A DNA stretch of 64,000 bases from Microbulbifer sp. VAAF005. GTDB lineage: Bacteria; Pseudomonadota; Gammaproteobacteria; Pseudomonadales; Cellvibrionaceae. Position 1 is the stretch's first letter. Every line of letters starts with the position of its first letter. The translations under genes were made by a program, and so were the position numbers. The notes under the pieces were generated by a model. It saw only the letters and a list, made by a program, of their open reading frames with translations, did no database searches and was not told the origin of the DNA. Location of the stretch: contig NZ_CP120233.1 in NCBI RefSeq assembly GCF_030012985.1, positions 4,955,001 through 5,019,000 on the forward strand, read 5' to 3'. Below are positions 54,828 through 63,612 of this stretch, one piece after another.

Positions 54828-55631
54828 GTGCTCTGCCGAGTAATGCAAGTAAATAAGAGCAGCTATTACGAATGGTGTCGTCGTAGTGATAGCCCAATAG
54901 ATGGCCAGATTTGGCAACTATGCCATCGATTGAAGGCCTTATTTGCAGAATCTCGTGAGAGTCTCGGAAGCCGTCGGTTAATGAAGCTGTTGCGCAAAGA
55001 AGGCTTTGAAATTGGGCGTTATCGAGTCCGCAAACTCATGAAAAAGCTCGGCTTGGTAGTAAAACAGAAGAAGCGATTTACACTAACCACAAATAGCAAG
55101 CACCAACTGCCAGTTGCTGAGAATCTTCTAAATAGGGATTTCTCACCGAGTGCTAAAAATCAAGTTTGGACTACGGATATTACCTATATCTGGACTTTGC
55201 AGGGTTGGTTATACCTAGCAGTGGTAATTGATCTTTATTCACGCCGGATTGTTGGCTGGCACTTAGACCGCCAGATGGAGACGGCCCTGGCAAGTCGTGC
55301 ACTGGTTATGGCTATCAATTTGCGCACCCCAACAAAAGGTCTGCTGCATCACTCTGATCGAGGTAGCCAGTATGCCAGCCATAGCTACCAAGCGCTACTA
55401 AAGCAGCATGGAATGGTGTGCTCAATGAGCCGCAAGGGAAATTGTTGGGACAATGCACCTACTGAGCGTTTTTTTAGTAGCCTGAAGCGGGAATGGTTAA
55501 CAGGAAACCTCTATCCGACAAGGGAGGGTGCGATAACAGACGTGAGGGCCTATATTGCGTATTACAATTCACGCAGGATACATACAACACTGGGGGACGT
55601 AACCCCTATCGAATTTGAAAAATGTGCTTAG
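54828..55631 (+). CDS. IS3-family transposase OrfB (DDE integrase domain)
   Basis: 267 residues from the listed ATG/CTG-type start; the -1 frame is open further upstream (IKYEFIKKQQGSFPVRVL), consistent with an OrfAB fusion. DDE residues are in VWTTDITYIW, LLHHSDRGSQY and NAPTERFFSSLK. Intact, so probably active. Confidence 0.93.
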   Translation: MLCRVMQVNKSSYYEWCRRSDSPIDGQIWQLCHRLKALFAESRESLGSRRLMKLLRKEGFEIGRYRVRKLMKKLGLVVKQKKRFTLTTNSKHQLPVAENLLNRDFSPSAKNQVWTTDITYIWTLQGWLYLAVVIDLYSRRIVGWHLDRQMETALASRALVMAINLRTPTKGLLHHSDRGSQYASHSYQALLKQHGMVCSMSRKGNCWDNAPTERFFSSLKREWLTGNLYPTREGAITDVRAYIAYYNSRRIHTTLGDVTPIEFEKCA

Positions 55632-55863
55632 GAAAGTGTCCGGTTGGAGTTGACCACAACAATCTTTCAAAACAACAAAAGTAGTCCTCCCAAGCATGCG
55701 GTAGGTTTGCGGGTTTTCTCCGGTCCCTAATTTTTATAAAAATTTCTAGTTCATTTTCAATGGAAGCATAGTATTGCTTCATTTCATTTTTGGTGTGAGG
55801 GTTTCGAAAGTAACGGTAGCTCACTTTGATCTCCATTAGCTGAGAGTTGCTAATGAAAACCAA

Positions 55864-56884
55864 AGCCGTTATATGCCAATATTAACTTGTGGCTCATGTT
55901 TTTTTTGCTCACTAAAATTATGTCCTCCGAAGTGAGGATTGTAGCAGGTTTATTCAGTTCTTAACAATCATAAAAATAATAGTGGCTGGTACGTAAACTG
56001 TCATTTGTAAGATTTGACAAGATATTTTAGTAAGGTGCAAATTGATGTGGTGTTGTAATTATAGCCTAAATGCTATTTGTAAATTCTAATAATTTAACTT
56101 TTAAATATGGCACTTTGTATTAATCCTAGGTTTTGTGAGTGGCGGTGGTTAAAAGTTAACTTTGTGGGGCGGCGCATTGTTTGAGCTCTATTAGTACATT
56201 GGTGGTAAGCTTGAACAGATGTTCCACTATAGTGAGTACTTTCAAAGCTTAGTCCAGCTATATTTATGGATTAACTATTAGATCTTTAGGTTAATTCTTA
56301 TCCTATCCAACTATATTCATACTGTGGAGTAGGGGCAACGAAAAATCCTAGGGGATGTGTTTGAAGGCATCGTTAAAGGATACCGATTTTGATAAAGAAA
56401 TGGATGTTTGTAAGTGGTCGTCTGGAAAGTAGGCGTGGATGAGATATTGTCGGAAGAATTGTTTTTGAAGTTGCCGGGCAATTTTATCGCAACTACTACT
56501 AGAACTTAGAGGTTACTTTACGGAAATAGAGAGTAGCTATATAAGTGAGTTTTATATTAACGTCTCATCTGTTGTTGGTACTAAGGGATGTAATTGAGGC
56601 TGGATATTGCATAGCGCTTAATTTCGTATTTCTACGTGGTGATGAAGGCTATGTAAGAGCTTACCGGTAAGTAGGGATCTGTCCGTTTAGTAGCTTAAAT
56701 ACAGTTACAAAATAAGGAAATCTTATGTTTTTGTGGATTTTTATCAGTCATTACTGATTATCACAAATAAAAATGAGCTATCTATTGTGGTATGAGTAAC
56801 TTCCATTTGTTTGTATTCTGTTTGATTGATACAGTCATCAAAGTATTTTCACGTAGTTTATACACTTCAAAAGGATTTAATAAT
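55864..56884. other. 1-kb AT-rich interval without a recognised gene
   Basis: Both strands are closed apart from short chance frames. Not similar to the repeats elsewhere in the window. It must hold the promoter of the beta-lactamase-like gene, which has AAAAGG about 12 bases before its ATG. Confidence 0.45.
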
Positions 56885-58023
56885 ATGTACAAACGTTTTA
56901 CTTTTAGTACAGCGCTTTTATTGTGCGCTTTATTTCAGTCTGCAAATGCAGAATCTCATGTAGATAACTTGGATGATCTTTTTGATAGCGTGATTTCTGA
57001 GGATTCAGTGCCAGGAGTTAGTGTTGCTATAGGAGAAAATGGGCATGTTAGTTGGGCAAAAGGCTATGGCTATGCTGATTTGGAATCTCATGTTCCAATG
57101 ACAAGAAGGACAAAGTTGAGGATAGCAAGTATATCAAAGGTTGTTACAGCAGCTGCTTTAATGAGATTAAAAGATCGGGGAGTCATTGAGTTGGATTCCT
57201 ATGTTGGTCCATTGGTGGAAGCGTGGCCTGGATCACATGCAGATATTAGCTTTAGGCAGATAACAAATCACACTTCTGGCATACGCTACTATAGCTCTAT
57301 GGAGGAAATACTATCTAATGTGGAATATAGCTCTACGATAGATGCATTAGATATTTTTAAAGATGATGATTTACTTTTCTATCCTGGAACAGACTTCCAA
57401 TATTCAACCTATGCCTGGACACTACTTGCTGCAGCGATGGAGTCCGCATCAGGAGTTGAATTTAAGGAGTTAGTGCAAGAGGAAGTATTTGATTCCCTAA
57501 ATCTAAAAAATAGTACCTTTGATGAGAATTCTCCTATCATATCTCATAGGCAGAGGGCCTATTCTTATTGGGGGAGAGTCTTAGCAATTCACCTGAGGTG
57601 AATAGCAGCTATAAATACGCCGGCGGCGGTATGCTCTCAACACCAAGTGATCTGGTTAGGTTTGCATTATCTCATCTTGATAGCCGCTACTTGAGTGATG
57701 AATCGATTTCTGAGCTTTTTACTCCAGGTACTCTAACGAGTGGCGATGAACTGGACTTTGGTGTGGGCTGGGTCGTTGCTTTCAATACCTTGCTAGATCG
57801 GTATAATTCAGAAGAGGATGTAGACCTGATTAGAGTTATTCAGGAGCACCCAAATGTTAAGATGATTGATGGTGCGAGTGTTGGCGCTACTAGTGTCCTG
57901 ATGCTTTGCCCCGACCATGCCCGTTCTGTAAGTATTATAAAGAATGTAGATAGTGAACAAACGGCGGACTTAACTGCGTTGTCGTTAAAGGTGTTGGATT
58001 TTTTTCACACAAGAAGTAGGTAG
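56885..58023 (+). pseudogene. serine hydrolase of the beta-lactamase superfamily, G-run frameshift
   Basis: Signal peptide (MYKRFTFSTALLLCALF to SANA), then the S-x-x-K motif ISISK near IASISKVVTAAALM, a YST at the Tyr motif, and GGGMLSTPSDLVRFALS. The frame breaks at the G5 run 57570-57574; one added G joins AYSYW to GESLSNSPEVNSSYKYAGGG. The repaired protein has about 379 residues, class C beta-lactamase/esterase-like, likely periplasmic. Paralogue of the gene at 62005. Confidence 0.85.
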
Positions 58024-58236
58024 TTTTAATTGGTAAAGAGTTAAAGCTGCGGGTTATAAAATTGTCTTTCCCTTCCTCAATTTCACCGTATGAAATCATA
58101 GGTGAGGGAAAGCGGTTTGATCTCTTTGCTTTGACTTTAATTTGTAGCGTGCTAAATTTTTGTCTCATGTTCAGATTTATATTTCTGAGATAAAGCAAGG
58201 TTGTTTTAGCCTTAGTGGTAAGCATGTTGTCTGACA
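58024..58236. other. intergenic, convergent gene ends
   Basis: CTTTCCCTTCCTCAATTTCACC ... GGTGAGGGAAAG (58065-58113), interrupted by a loop, forms an inverted repeat that could terminate transcription from either side. Confidence 0.5.
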
Positions 58237-58845
58237 TCAGGGTATTATAAAGTTACTTCTAGCCCTCTGTATTTTTGATCGGGTTATGCACCCCTCCAGG
58301 TGATCATTAACCAGTCCCATTGCTTGCATAAAGGCATATACTGTCGTTGGACCTACAAATTTCCAGCCTAGCTTCTTTAAGTCTTTCGATAATGCAATTG
58401 ATTCACTTGAAGTAGACTTAGATTGAGGTTTTGCAAGTACTTTATCTTCAGGTTCATATTTCCAAACAAATGATGCAAGAGAGCCCTCACTCTTAACGAT
58501 TTCTTTGGCACATTTTGCATTGTTAATAACTGCTTCAATTTTTCCTCGATGTCGAACTATCCCTTTATTTGTGATTAATTGCTCGATACTTTTCCTGTTA
58601 AAGTGAGCCACTTTATTAAAGTTAAAGTCGTGAAATGCCTCCCGAAAATTTTCCCTTTTTGAGAGGATAGTTCGCCAGCTTAGACCGGCTTGAAAACCCT
58701 CCAGGCATAATTTTTCAAATAGTCGGAAATCATTATCAACTGGATATCCCCACTCATTATCATGGTACTGCAGAAAGTCTGGTGCAGAGAAACACCAGCT
58801 ACAGCGGTAGTTACCGTCAGAACCTTGAGTAAGTTGTGTAGTCAT
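58237..58845 (-). CDS. tag: DNA-3-methyladenine glycosylase I
   Basis: 202 residues of the Tag family, which excises 3-methyladenine in base-excision repair. Conserved features: RCSWCFSAPDFLQYHDNEWG near the N-terminus (zinc ligand Cys), FEKLCLEGFQAGLSWRTIL, the helix-hairpin region NKGIVRHRGKIEAV, and GWKFVGPTTVYAFMQAMG with NDH for the second zinc site (GLVNDHLEGC). MTTQLTQ is the preferred start, directly after the YCII gene stop. Confidence 0.95.
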   Translation of the reverse strand: MTTQLTQGSDGNYRCSWCFSAPDFLQYHDNEWGYPVDNDFRLFEKLCLEGFQAGLSWRTILSKRENFREAFHDFNFNKVAHFNRKSIEQLITNKGIVRHRGKIEAVINNAKCAKEIVKSEGSLASFVWKYEPEDKVLAKPQSKSTSSESIALSKDLKKLGWKFVGPTTVYAFMQAMGLVNDHLEGCITRSKIQRARSNFIIP

Positions 58846-58846
58846 A

Positions 58847-59146
58847 TTAATTTCTCTCAGCATTTAATAGAAATTTAAGCGATTGGTTAGCTTTCGATGA
58901 ATTAATCTCTATGACTTCAGCGCTAACGATACTTTCAGAGACAAAAGGATCTTGGTTGATACGTACTAGTAGATCTTCATGGGTGGTGTTGAATGCTAAA
59001 ATGCCCCCGCCGATTCCAGGCTTAATACTGCCCGATAATAGAAATACTCCATCATCGAAACCTTTCTGAAGCCACGCTTTGTGGTCTGGCATATATTTTG
59101 CCGCGTGTGCTTTTTTCTCTGAAAATTTCAACAAGATAATAAACAT
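58847..59146 (-). CDS. YCII-domain protein
   Basis: 99 residues, MFIILLKFSEKKAHAAKYMP, then HKAWLQKGFDDGVFLLSGSI, then DPFVSESIVSAEVIEI: a YCII-related ferredoxin-like fold with the conserved His of DHKAWL. Such proteins are often enzyme accessories. It is in an apparent leftward operon with tetR upstream and tag downstream. Confidence 0.85.
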   Translation of the reverse strand: MFIILLKFSEKKAHAAKYMPDHKAWLQKGFDDGVFLLSGSIKPGIGGGILAFNTTHEDLLVRINQDPFVSESIVSAEVIEINSSKANQSLKFLLNAERN

Positions 59147-59172
59147 ATACTTGCTCTTCCTTACAGATGATA

Positions 59173-59745
59173 TTATTTTTCCATTCTATATGTATCGACC
59201 CAATGGCACATTTTACTGATTTCTTGCTCGGCGTAGCTCTTGTCTTGAAAAGCGGTTGCCATGGTTGCAATTCCCTGACTCCAAGAGAGTACTTGTAGCG
59301 CAAGATTATCTGCATCAATATTGTGGGAAATTTGTGTGAATTGTTTTCTCAGCCATTCTCGGAATAAGGTGAAAACTTTAGTGGCATCTTTGCGATTCAA
59401 ATGATTCAACTTGGCAAGTTCATTGGATAGCGTGCCTACGGGACAGCCGAAATCCTTAATTTTATCCCAGTTAGCATCCACAATACGGATATAACACTTG
59501 ATTCTTTGGTTGGGTGTGTCTCCTTGTTTTTCCCATTCTTCAAGCATTGCTTTGGTTTTTTTTAGTCTTCTTTCTATAACGCCAGATAAGATTTGGTCTT
59601 TTGTTTTAAAATGGTGGTAGAAGTTTCCTCTGGATATATTTAATAGATTTGCGATATCCTTGAACGAAGTGTGTTCAAAACCCTGCTGATAGAATAAGTC
59701 ATCTGCTATGGCGATGATTCGGTCTCGGGTGTCTATTTTTTCCAT
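59173..59745 (-). CDS. TetR-family repressor (NemR/AcuR-like)
   Basis: 190 residues: N-terminal helix-turn-helix (IAIADDLFYQQGFEHTSFKD, then IANLLNISRGNFYHHFKTKD) and a ligand-binding C-terminal domain holding a Cys (FGCPVGTLSNELAK) at the place where NemR-like regulators sense electrophiles. MEKIDTRDR is preferred because the longer frame overlaps the reductase gene by 53 bases. It probably represses the upstream reductase operon through the sites at 60875-60921. Confidence 0.88.
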   Translation of the reverse strand: MEKIDTRDRIIAIADDLFYQQGFEHTSFKDIANLLNISRGNFYHHFKTKDQILSGVIERRLKKTKAMLEEWEKQGDTPNQRIKCYIRIVDANWDKIKDFGCPVGTLSNELAKLNHLNRKDATKVFTLFREWLRKQFTQISHNIDADNLALQVLSWSQGIATMATAFQDKSYAEQEISKMCHWVDTYRMEK

Positions 59746-59764
59746 AGGGATCACATTATTGAGT

Positions 59765-60841
59765 TTATACTTGAGTTGCGAAAAATGGATAGTCGGTGTA
59801 GCCTTTTTCATTTCCACCGTAAAAAGTCGAGTGGTCGGCCTGGTTGAGTGGTATGCCTTTTTTAAGTCGGTATACTAAATCAGGGTTAGCTAAAAATGGT
59901 GTTCCAAATGCAATTAGGTCGGCACTATTATTTTTTAGGGATTTTTGAGCTCGTTCAAGATTGTAGCTATTATTGGCAATGTAAACACCCTTGAAACTTT
60001 CGCGTAGAGCTTGATAGTTTAAAGTCCTTTTATTCTTTATCATGTCGCCTTCCAAAATATGCACGTAGGAAATATTTCGATAATTTAGCTGCTGTAATAC
60101 ATACTCGAAATTTTCTTGTGGATTGGAGTCGTACATTGAATTAAAACTGTTCTCTGGTGTGAGACGTATGCCAATGCGATTTGAAGGCCAAGTTTCCAAT
60201 ATGGAATCAATGACTTCGTTTAAGAGGCGCATCCGGCTTTCTATATTCCCGCCATAGACATCATTGCGCTGATTAGTTCCGTCACGCAGAAATTGATCAA
60301 TTAGATAACCGTTAGCACCGTGAACTTCAACTCCATCAAAGCCAGCTTCTTTCGCCATTTGTGCTGCAAAACCAAATTGCTCCACGACTTCTGGAATCTC
60401 ACAAGTTTCTAATGCGCGGGGATAGACAAAATCCTTTTTGCCCTCGTAGGTAACAGCTTGTCCAGTTGGCTTGATTGCCGATGCACTAACGGGAACCTCT
60501 CCACTTGGCTGTAGAGTGGGATGGGATATCCGACCGCAGTGTTGCAGCTGTATATAGATTTTCCCATCAGCCTGATGTACTGCATGGGTTAACTTTTTCC
60601 AGCTATCAACTTGCTCAGTAGTGTATATACCTGGTGTATAGGGATATCCAATGCCTTGGGTAGAGACAGGAGATGATTCAGCGATAATTAGGCCAGCGCT
60701 TGCCCGCTGTTGGTAGTGAGTAACCATTATAGGGGTTACGACTCCATTTTTGTCCGCCCGATTTCGCGTCATCGGTGCCATAACCATTCGGTTTGTAAGT
60801 TGAAGACCGGATAAGTCGAAGGGGTGAAATAGACTTGCCAT
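59765..60841 (-). CDS. Old Yellow Enzyme family alkene reductase (NemA-like)
   Basis: 358 residues, FMN-dependent NADPH:enal/enone reductase. Motifs: N-terminal LTNRMVMAPMTRNRA, the active-site H-x-x-N region as EVHGANGYLIDQFLRDGTNQ, and C-terminal DLIAFGTPFLANPDLVYRLK. Reduces activated C=C bonds and N-ethylmaleimide-like electrophiles. Immediately upstream of tetR, suggesting the nemRA-like pair in reverse order. Confidence 0.93.
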   Translation of the reverse strand: MASLFHPFDLSGLQLTNRMVMAPMTRNRADKNGVVTPIMVTHYQQRASAGLIIAESSPVSTQGIGYPYTPGIYTTEQVDSWKKLTHAVHQADGKIYIQLQHCGRISHPTLQPSGEVPVSASAIKPTGQAVTYEGKKDFVYPRALETCEIPEVVEQFGFAAQMAKEAGFDGVEVHGANGYLIDQFLRDGTNQRNDVYGGNIESRMRLLNEVIDSILETWPSNRIGIRLTPENSFNSMYDSNPQENFEYVLQQLNYRNISYVHILEGDMIKNKRTLNYQALRESFKGVYIANNSYNLERAQKSLKNNSADLIAFGTPFLANPDLVYRLKKGIPLNQADHSTFYGGNEKGYTDYPFFATQV

Positions 60842-60874
60842 GCTGTATCTCCTTTTGACCTGGCATTAATACGA

Positions 60875-60921
60875 CTAGGACGGGCGACCTAGACACATTA
60901 ATGCTAGGTCAATCGTCCTAG
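60875..60921. promoter_or_regulatory. paired palindromic operator for the TetR regulator
   Basis: CTAGGACGGGCGACCTAG (60875-60892) and, in opposite orientation, CTAGGTCAATCGTCCTAG (60904-60921) are two near-identical 18-bp palindromes. They lie between the leftward reductase gene and the rightward hydrolase gene, so both could be controlled by the same repressor. Confidence 0.75.
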
Positions 60922-61013
60922 ATGTGTCAACTGTTTGTTTATTTCTATACTTGTGAGAACTCAAGCGGTGACAATTTATACAGTCGGCATGTCCGGCTAA
61001 TGGTGATGCCAAT

Positions 61014-61721
61014 ATGGCAACATTTGTCCTGGTTCATGGTGCTTGGCAGGGTGGCTGGTGTTGGAAGCGGGTCTCAGCGTTACTTAGGCAATATGGCCAT
61101 GAGGTATATTGTCCGACTTTGACTGGCCTTGGGGAGAGGGCACACCTACTATGTGAGTCGATAGACCTAGATACGCATATTCAAGATATCCTCGGTGTTG
61201 TTGCCTGTGAAGAGTTAACAGATATTGTTCTGTGCGGCCATAGCTATGGCGGAGTGGTAATAACAGGTGTTGCTGACAAATTGCATCAATATATTCGCTC
61301 ACTAGTCTATCTCGATGCCTTGGTCCCAGAAAATGGACAAAATGTCATCGATCTTTTGCCCGCTGATATCGGCATGGAGCTTCAGAAAGCTGCTAGAACC
61401 AAGGGGGATGGCTATCGTGTAGCGCCAACTCCGGCTATAGCTTTTGGGGTCGGCATGCAAGATCAGGGTTGGGTGGATCGACACTGTGTCGATCATCCGT
61501 TGGGGTCTTTTGTACAAGCAATAGAGCTGCAAGGATTGTGGAAGCAGGTAGCTCGATATCGATATATCTACGCGACTGGGTGGACGCCAGGTATTGGCGG
61601 GCCGTTCTTCAAAAAAGCTCAGAGAGAAGTTGGTTGGGAAGCGATGACCATTCCCTGTGGCCATGATGTGATGATAGATATGCCCAAGGAACTTGCACAA
61701 ATTTTGGTGGCTTCGATTTAA
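61014..61721 (+). CDS. alpha/beta hydrolase
   Basis: 235 residues; oxyanion HGAWQGGWCW near the start, nucleophile elbow GHSYGG (about residues 94-99), and the catalytic His in CGHDVMIDMP near the C-terminus. Similar to small esterases of the MenH/salicylate-esterase type. Divergent from the reductase gene with the operator region between them; probably co-regulated. Confidence 0.9.
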   Translation: MATFVLVHGAWQGGWCWKRVSALLRQYGHEVYCPTLTGLGERAHLLCESIDLDTHIQDILGVVACEELTDIVLCGHSYGGVVITGVADKLHQYIRSLVYLDALVPENGQNVIDLLPADIGMELQKAARTKGDGYRVAPTPAIAFGVGMQDQGWVDRHCVDHPLGSFVQAIELQGLWKQVARYRYIYATGWTPGIGGPFFKKAQREVGWEAMTIPCGHDVMIDMPKELAQILVASI

Positions 61722-62004
61722 CGCTTGTCGTCACTTAAGGTAAATACTGAGCATCCACTTATACGAGCTTTGATAAGTGTTAAACCGGAAATATTGCAGT
61801 GTACTGTAGGTTTACGACCGGTAATAAAAAAGTTTGCCTTGCTGAATCCATTTTTAGCATTAGATGCGTCTAATAAATTTGTTGTTGCTTCAATATGGCT
61901 CACCTCGGTTTGGGAATATTTGCAAACTTTAGTAGTTGATAAGCGAGTGTGCCTCATTGGGTAAAGAGTTCCGGTGTGACTATGGTAAGTTCGAAGTGAA
62001 AAAA
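61722..62004. other. intergenic region
   Basis: An open frame (61725-61964) covers it but lacks a ribosome binding site and family features; I do not call it. Confidence 0.4.
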
Positions 62005-63174
62005 ATGTTAAAAAATTATTTATTATTTGGTTTGGTAGCGTTATTTGCTGGCTTGAGTTTGAGAGCCTATGCTGCTGATGATAAATTTTATAGCGCGGAA
62101 CAGAAGATTGTAGAGCTAAAGGAAGAGTTTAATTTACCATCACTATCTGTTGCAATTGGACTTAACAATAGACTAACTTTTGCCCAAGCAGTAGGATATT
62201 CCGATATTGAAAAGGATCTGGAAGCTAATACGGATACCCAATATTCGGTTGGCAGCTTGTCTAAACCAATGACTGGCTTGGCTGTGGCCCGGTTAGTTGC
62301 TACTGGGAAACTGGACTTGCGACAGCCAGTAAGTGATTATCTGGAGCGTCCTCAATATACGTCGAAATTTAGTATTGCTGAGCTTGCGGCACACACTGCT
62401 GGAGTGCCACACGATACTCCTGAGAGAGATTTAGCTGAGTTCATTGATGTAAAGGATCATCAACGTCCTATGGATGCGTTTTACGTATTCGATAAACATC
62501 CTCTTTTATTTGAACCTGGAACCGGGCAGCACTATTCATCAAATGGATACATATTGCTATCTGCTGTTATCGAGGAGGCATCTTCAAAAGGATATGTCGA
62601 TTATCTTAGCTCTGAGGTCTGGGATCGTTTGGGAATGAAGGCTACTGAACTGGATACCTCTTTTGCCGGACAGGAGAGTGAAGCAACTTACTATTCCAGT
62701 GTGAACAAAGAAGGATTACATGTTCGCTCGCTCGACAAGCGAGATAGGAGTTTCCTTTTTGGTGGTGGAGGTTTTATTTCAACACCAACTGATCTAGTGC
62801 GAATGGCTCAAGCCACCTATGGAGTAGGGTATCTGTCAGTAGAGGCCCTACAAGCGCTTTCAATGCCGGTAAAATTGCGTAGTGGCGAGATCAATGAGGA
62901 AAAATACTCACTTGGTTGGAGGGTGGCTAGTGTCAAGCTAGGAAAGGATGATAAGTCATGGTTAGCGCTGCATCATGGTGGAGTGACTGATAATGCTGCT
63001 ACGGCTTACCTTTTAGTTGTTCCTGAATGCAAAGCTTCAATAGCTTTTGCGACTAATTATGTGCCAGGTCAGTTCTGGCGCATGAGGGGGCGTATTGCGT
63101 CAATCTTGAAGGAATATATTGATATTCAAAGTTGTGACCGTTGGAGCTTTGCTCAGTCTTCAGTGGATGCTTAG
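62005..63174 (+). CDS. serine hydrolase of the beta-lactamase superfamily
   Basis: 389 residues with signal peptide (MLKNYLLFGLVALFAGLSL to YAAD). Catalytic S-x-x-K as SLSK in SVGSLSKPMTGLAV, the Tyr-x-Asn motif in YSSNGYILLS, and HHGG near the C-terminus in place of KTG. Class C-like esterase or peptidase in the periplasm. Paralogue of the broken gene at 56885; here the frame is intact. Confidence 0.9.
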   Translation: MLKNYLLFGLVALFAGLSLRAYAADDKFYSAEQKIVELKEEFNLPSLSVAIGLNNRLTFAQAVGYSDIEKDLEANTDTQYSVGSLSKPMTGLAVARLVATGKLDLRQPVSDYLERPQYTSKFSIAELAAHTAGVPHDTPERDLAEFIDVKDHQRPMDAFYVFDKHPLLFEPGTGQHYSSNGYILLSAVIEEASSKGYVDYLSSEVWDRLGMKATELDTSFAGQESEATYYSSVNKEGLHVRSLDKRDRSFLFGGGGFISTPTDLVRMAQATYGVGYLSVEALQALSMPVKLRSGEINEEKYSLGWRVASVKLGKDDKSWLALHHGGVTDNAATAYLLVVPECKASIAFATNYVPGQFWRMRGRIASILKEYIDIQSCDRWSFAQSSVDA

Positions 63175-63612
63175 TACCTACCGCTTGATTTCAGCCAAGG
63201 TAGCCTGTGCAGTACCACTATGTATCCATGATACTACTGGATATGGGAGCGATTCACTATAGCATTTGAGCTAGAAAATATTTCCAAAACTTGTCTTTAG
63301 GGAGAGAGAGAGGCTTTTACCACCTAAAGCTTGATAAAGTGACTGCATTGAGAGTCGAGGTATTTTGGTAAAGCGTATTGGCCCCTAAGGGAGTTGGTGG
63401 TAGTTTATTTAACTTACTAAATACAGACGGCTTTTTATTCCTAAAGCGCAATAGCTTCATGTTTAGTTTTGATTTCTGACCTTAAACAAAAAGGATAACT
63501 TACTGTTCCGTGGTTAAAATGAATCGAGCTAGCTAAACTAATATTACTGGCAGCAGGGCCAATCAGGTTAAATAGATACGATACCTGCGAAACACTCCAG
63601 AAAACGGTTGAT
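63175..63612. other. 438-bp intergenic region
   Basis: No gene recognised on either strand; the minus-strand frame at 63441-63677 is antisense to the permease start. Confidence 0.45.

Larger units (their letters stand above)
54430..55661 (+). mobile_element. IS3-family insertion sequence with 3-bp target duplication
   Basis: 1,232 bp starting TGTAGTGGTC and ending GACCACAACA; CCGGACACTT also recurs inverted near both ends. ATC is duplicated on both sides (54427-54429, 55662-55664). Two overlapping-frame genes, orfA and orfB. Confidence 0.93.
54365..55863 (-). pseudogene. small basic-protein gene split by an IS3-family element
   Basis: The minus-strand 5' part (55662-55863) encodes MVFISNSQLMEIKVSYRYF through KPANLPHAWEDYFCCFER; the 3' part (54365-54429), joined after removal of the IS and one ATC, continues in frame as SWKRHRRAQWKNNSPQSKPS and stop. 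The rejoined protein has up to 87 residues; the true start may be later (MKQYYASIENELE). The LPxAWED plus SWKxHR pattern is a small family of unknown function. Disrupted. Confidence 0.8.

Noticed and set aside
61725..61964. 79-codon plus-strand frame between two hydrolase genes
   Set aside because: No ribosome binding site, no family features, and mirrored by an equally long minus-strand frame.
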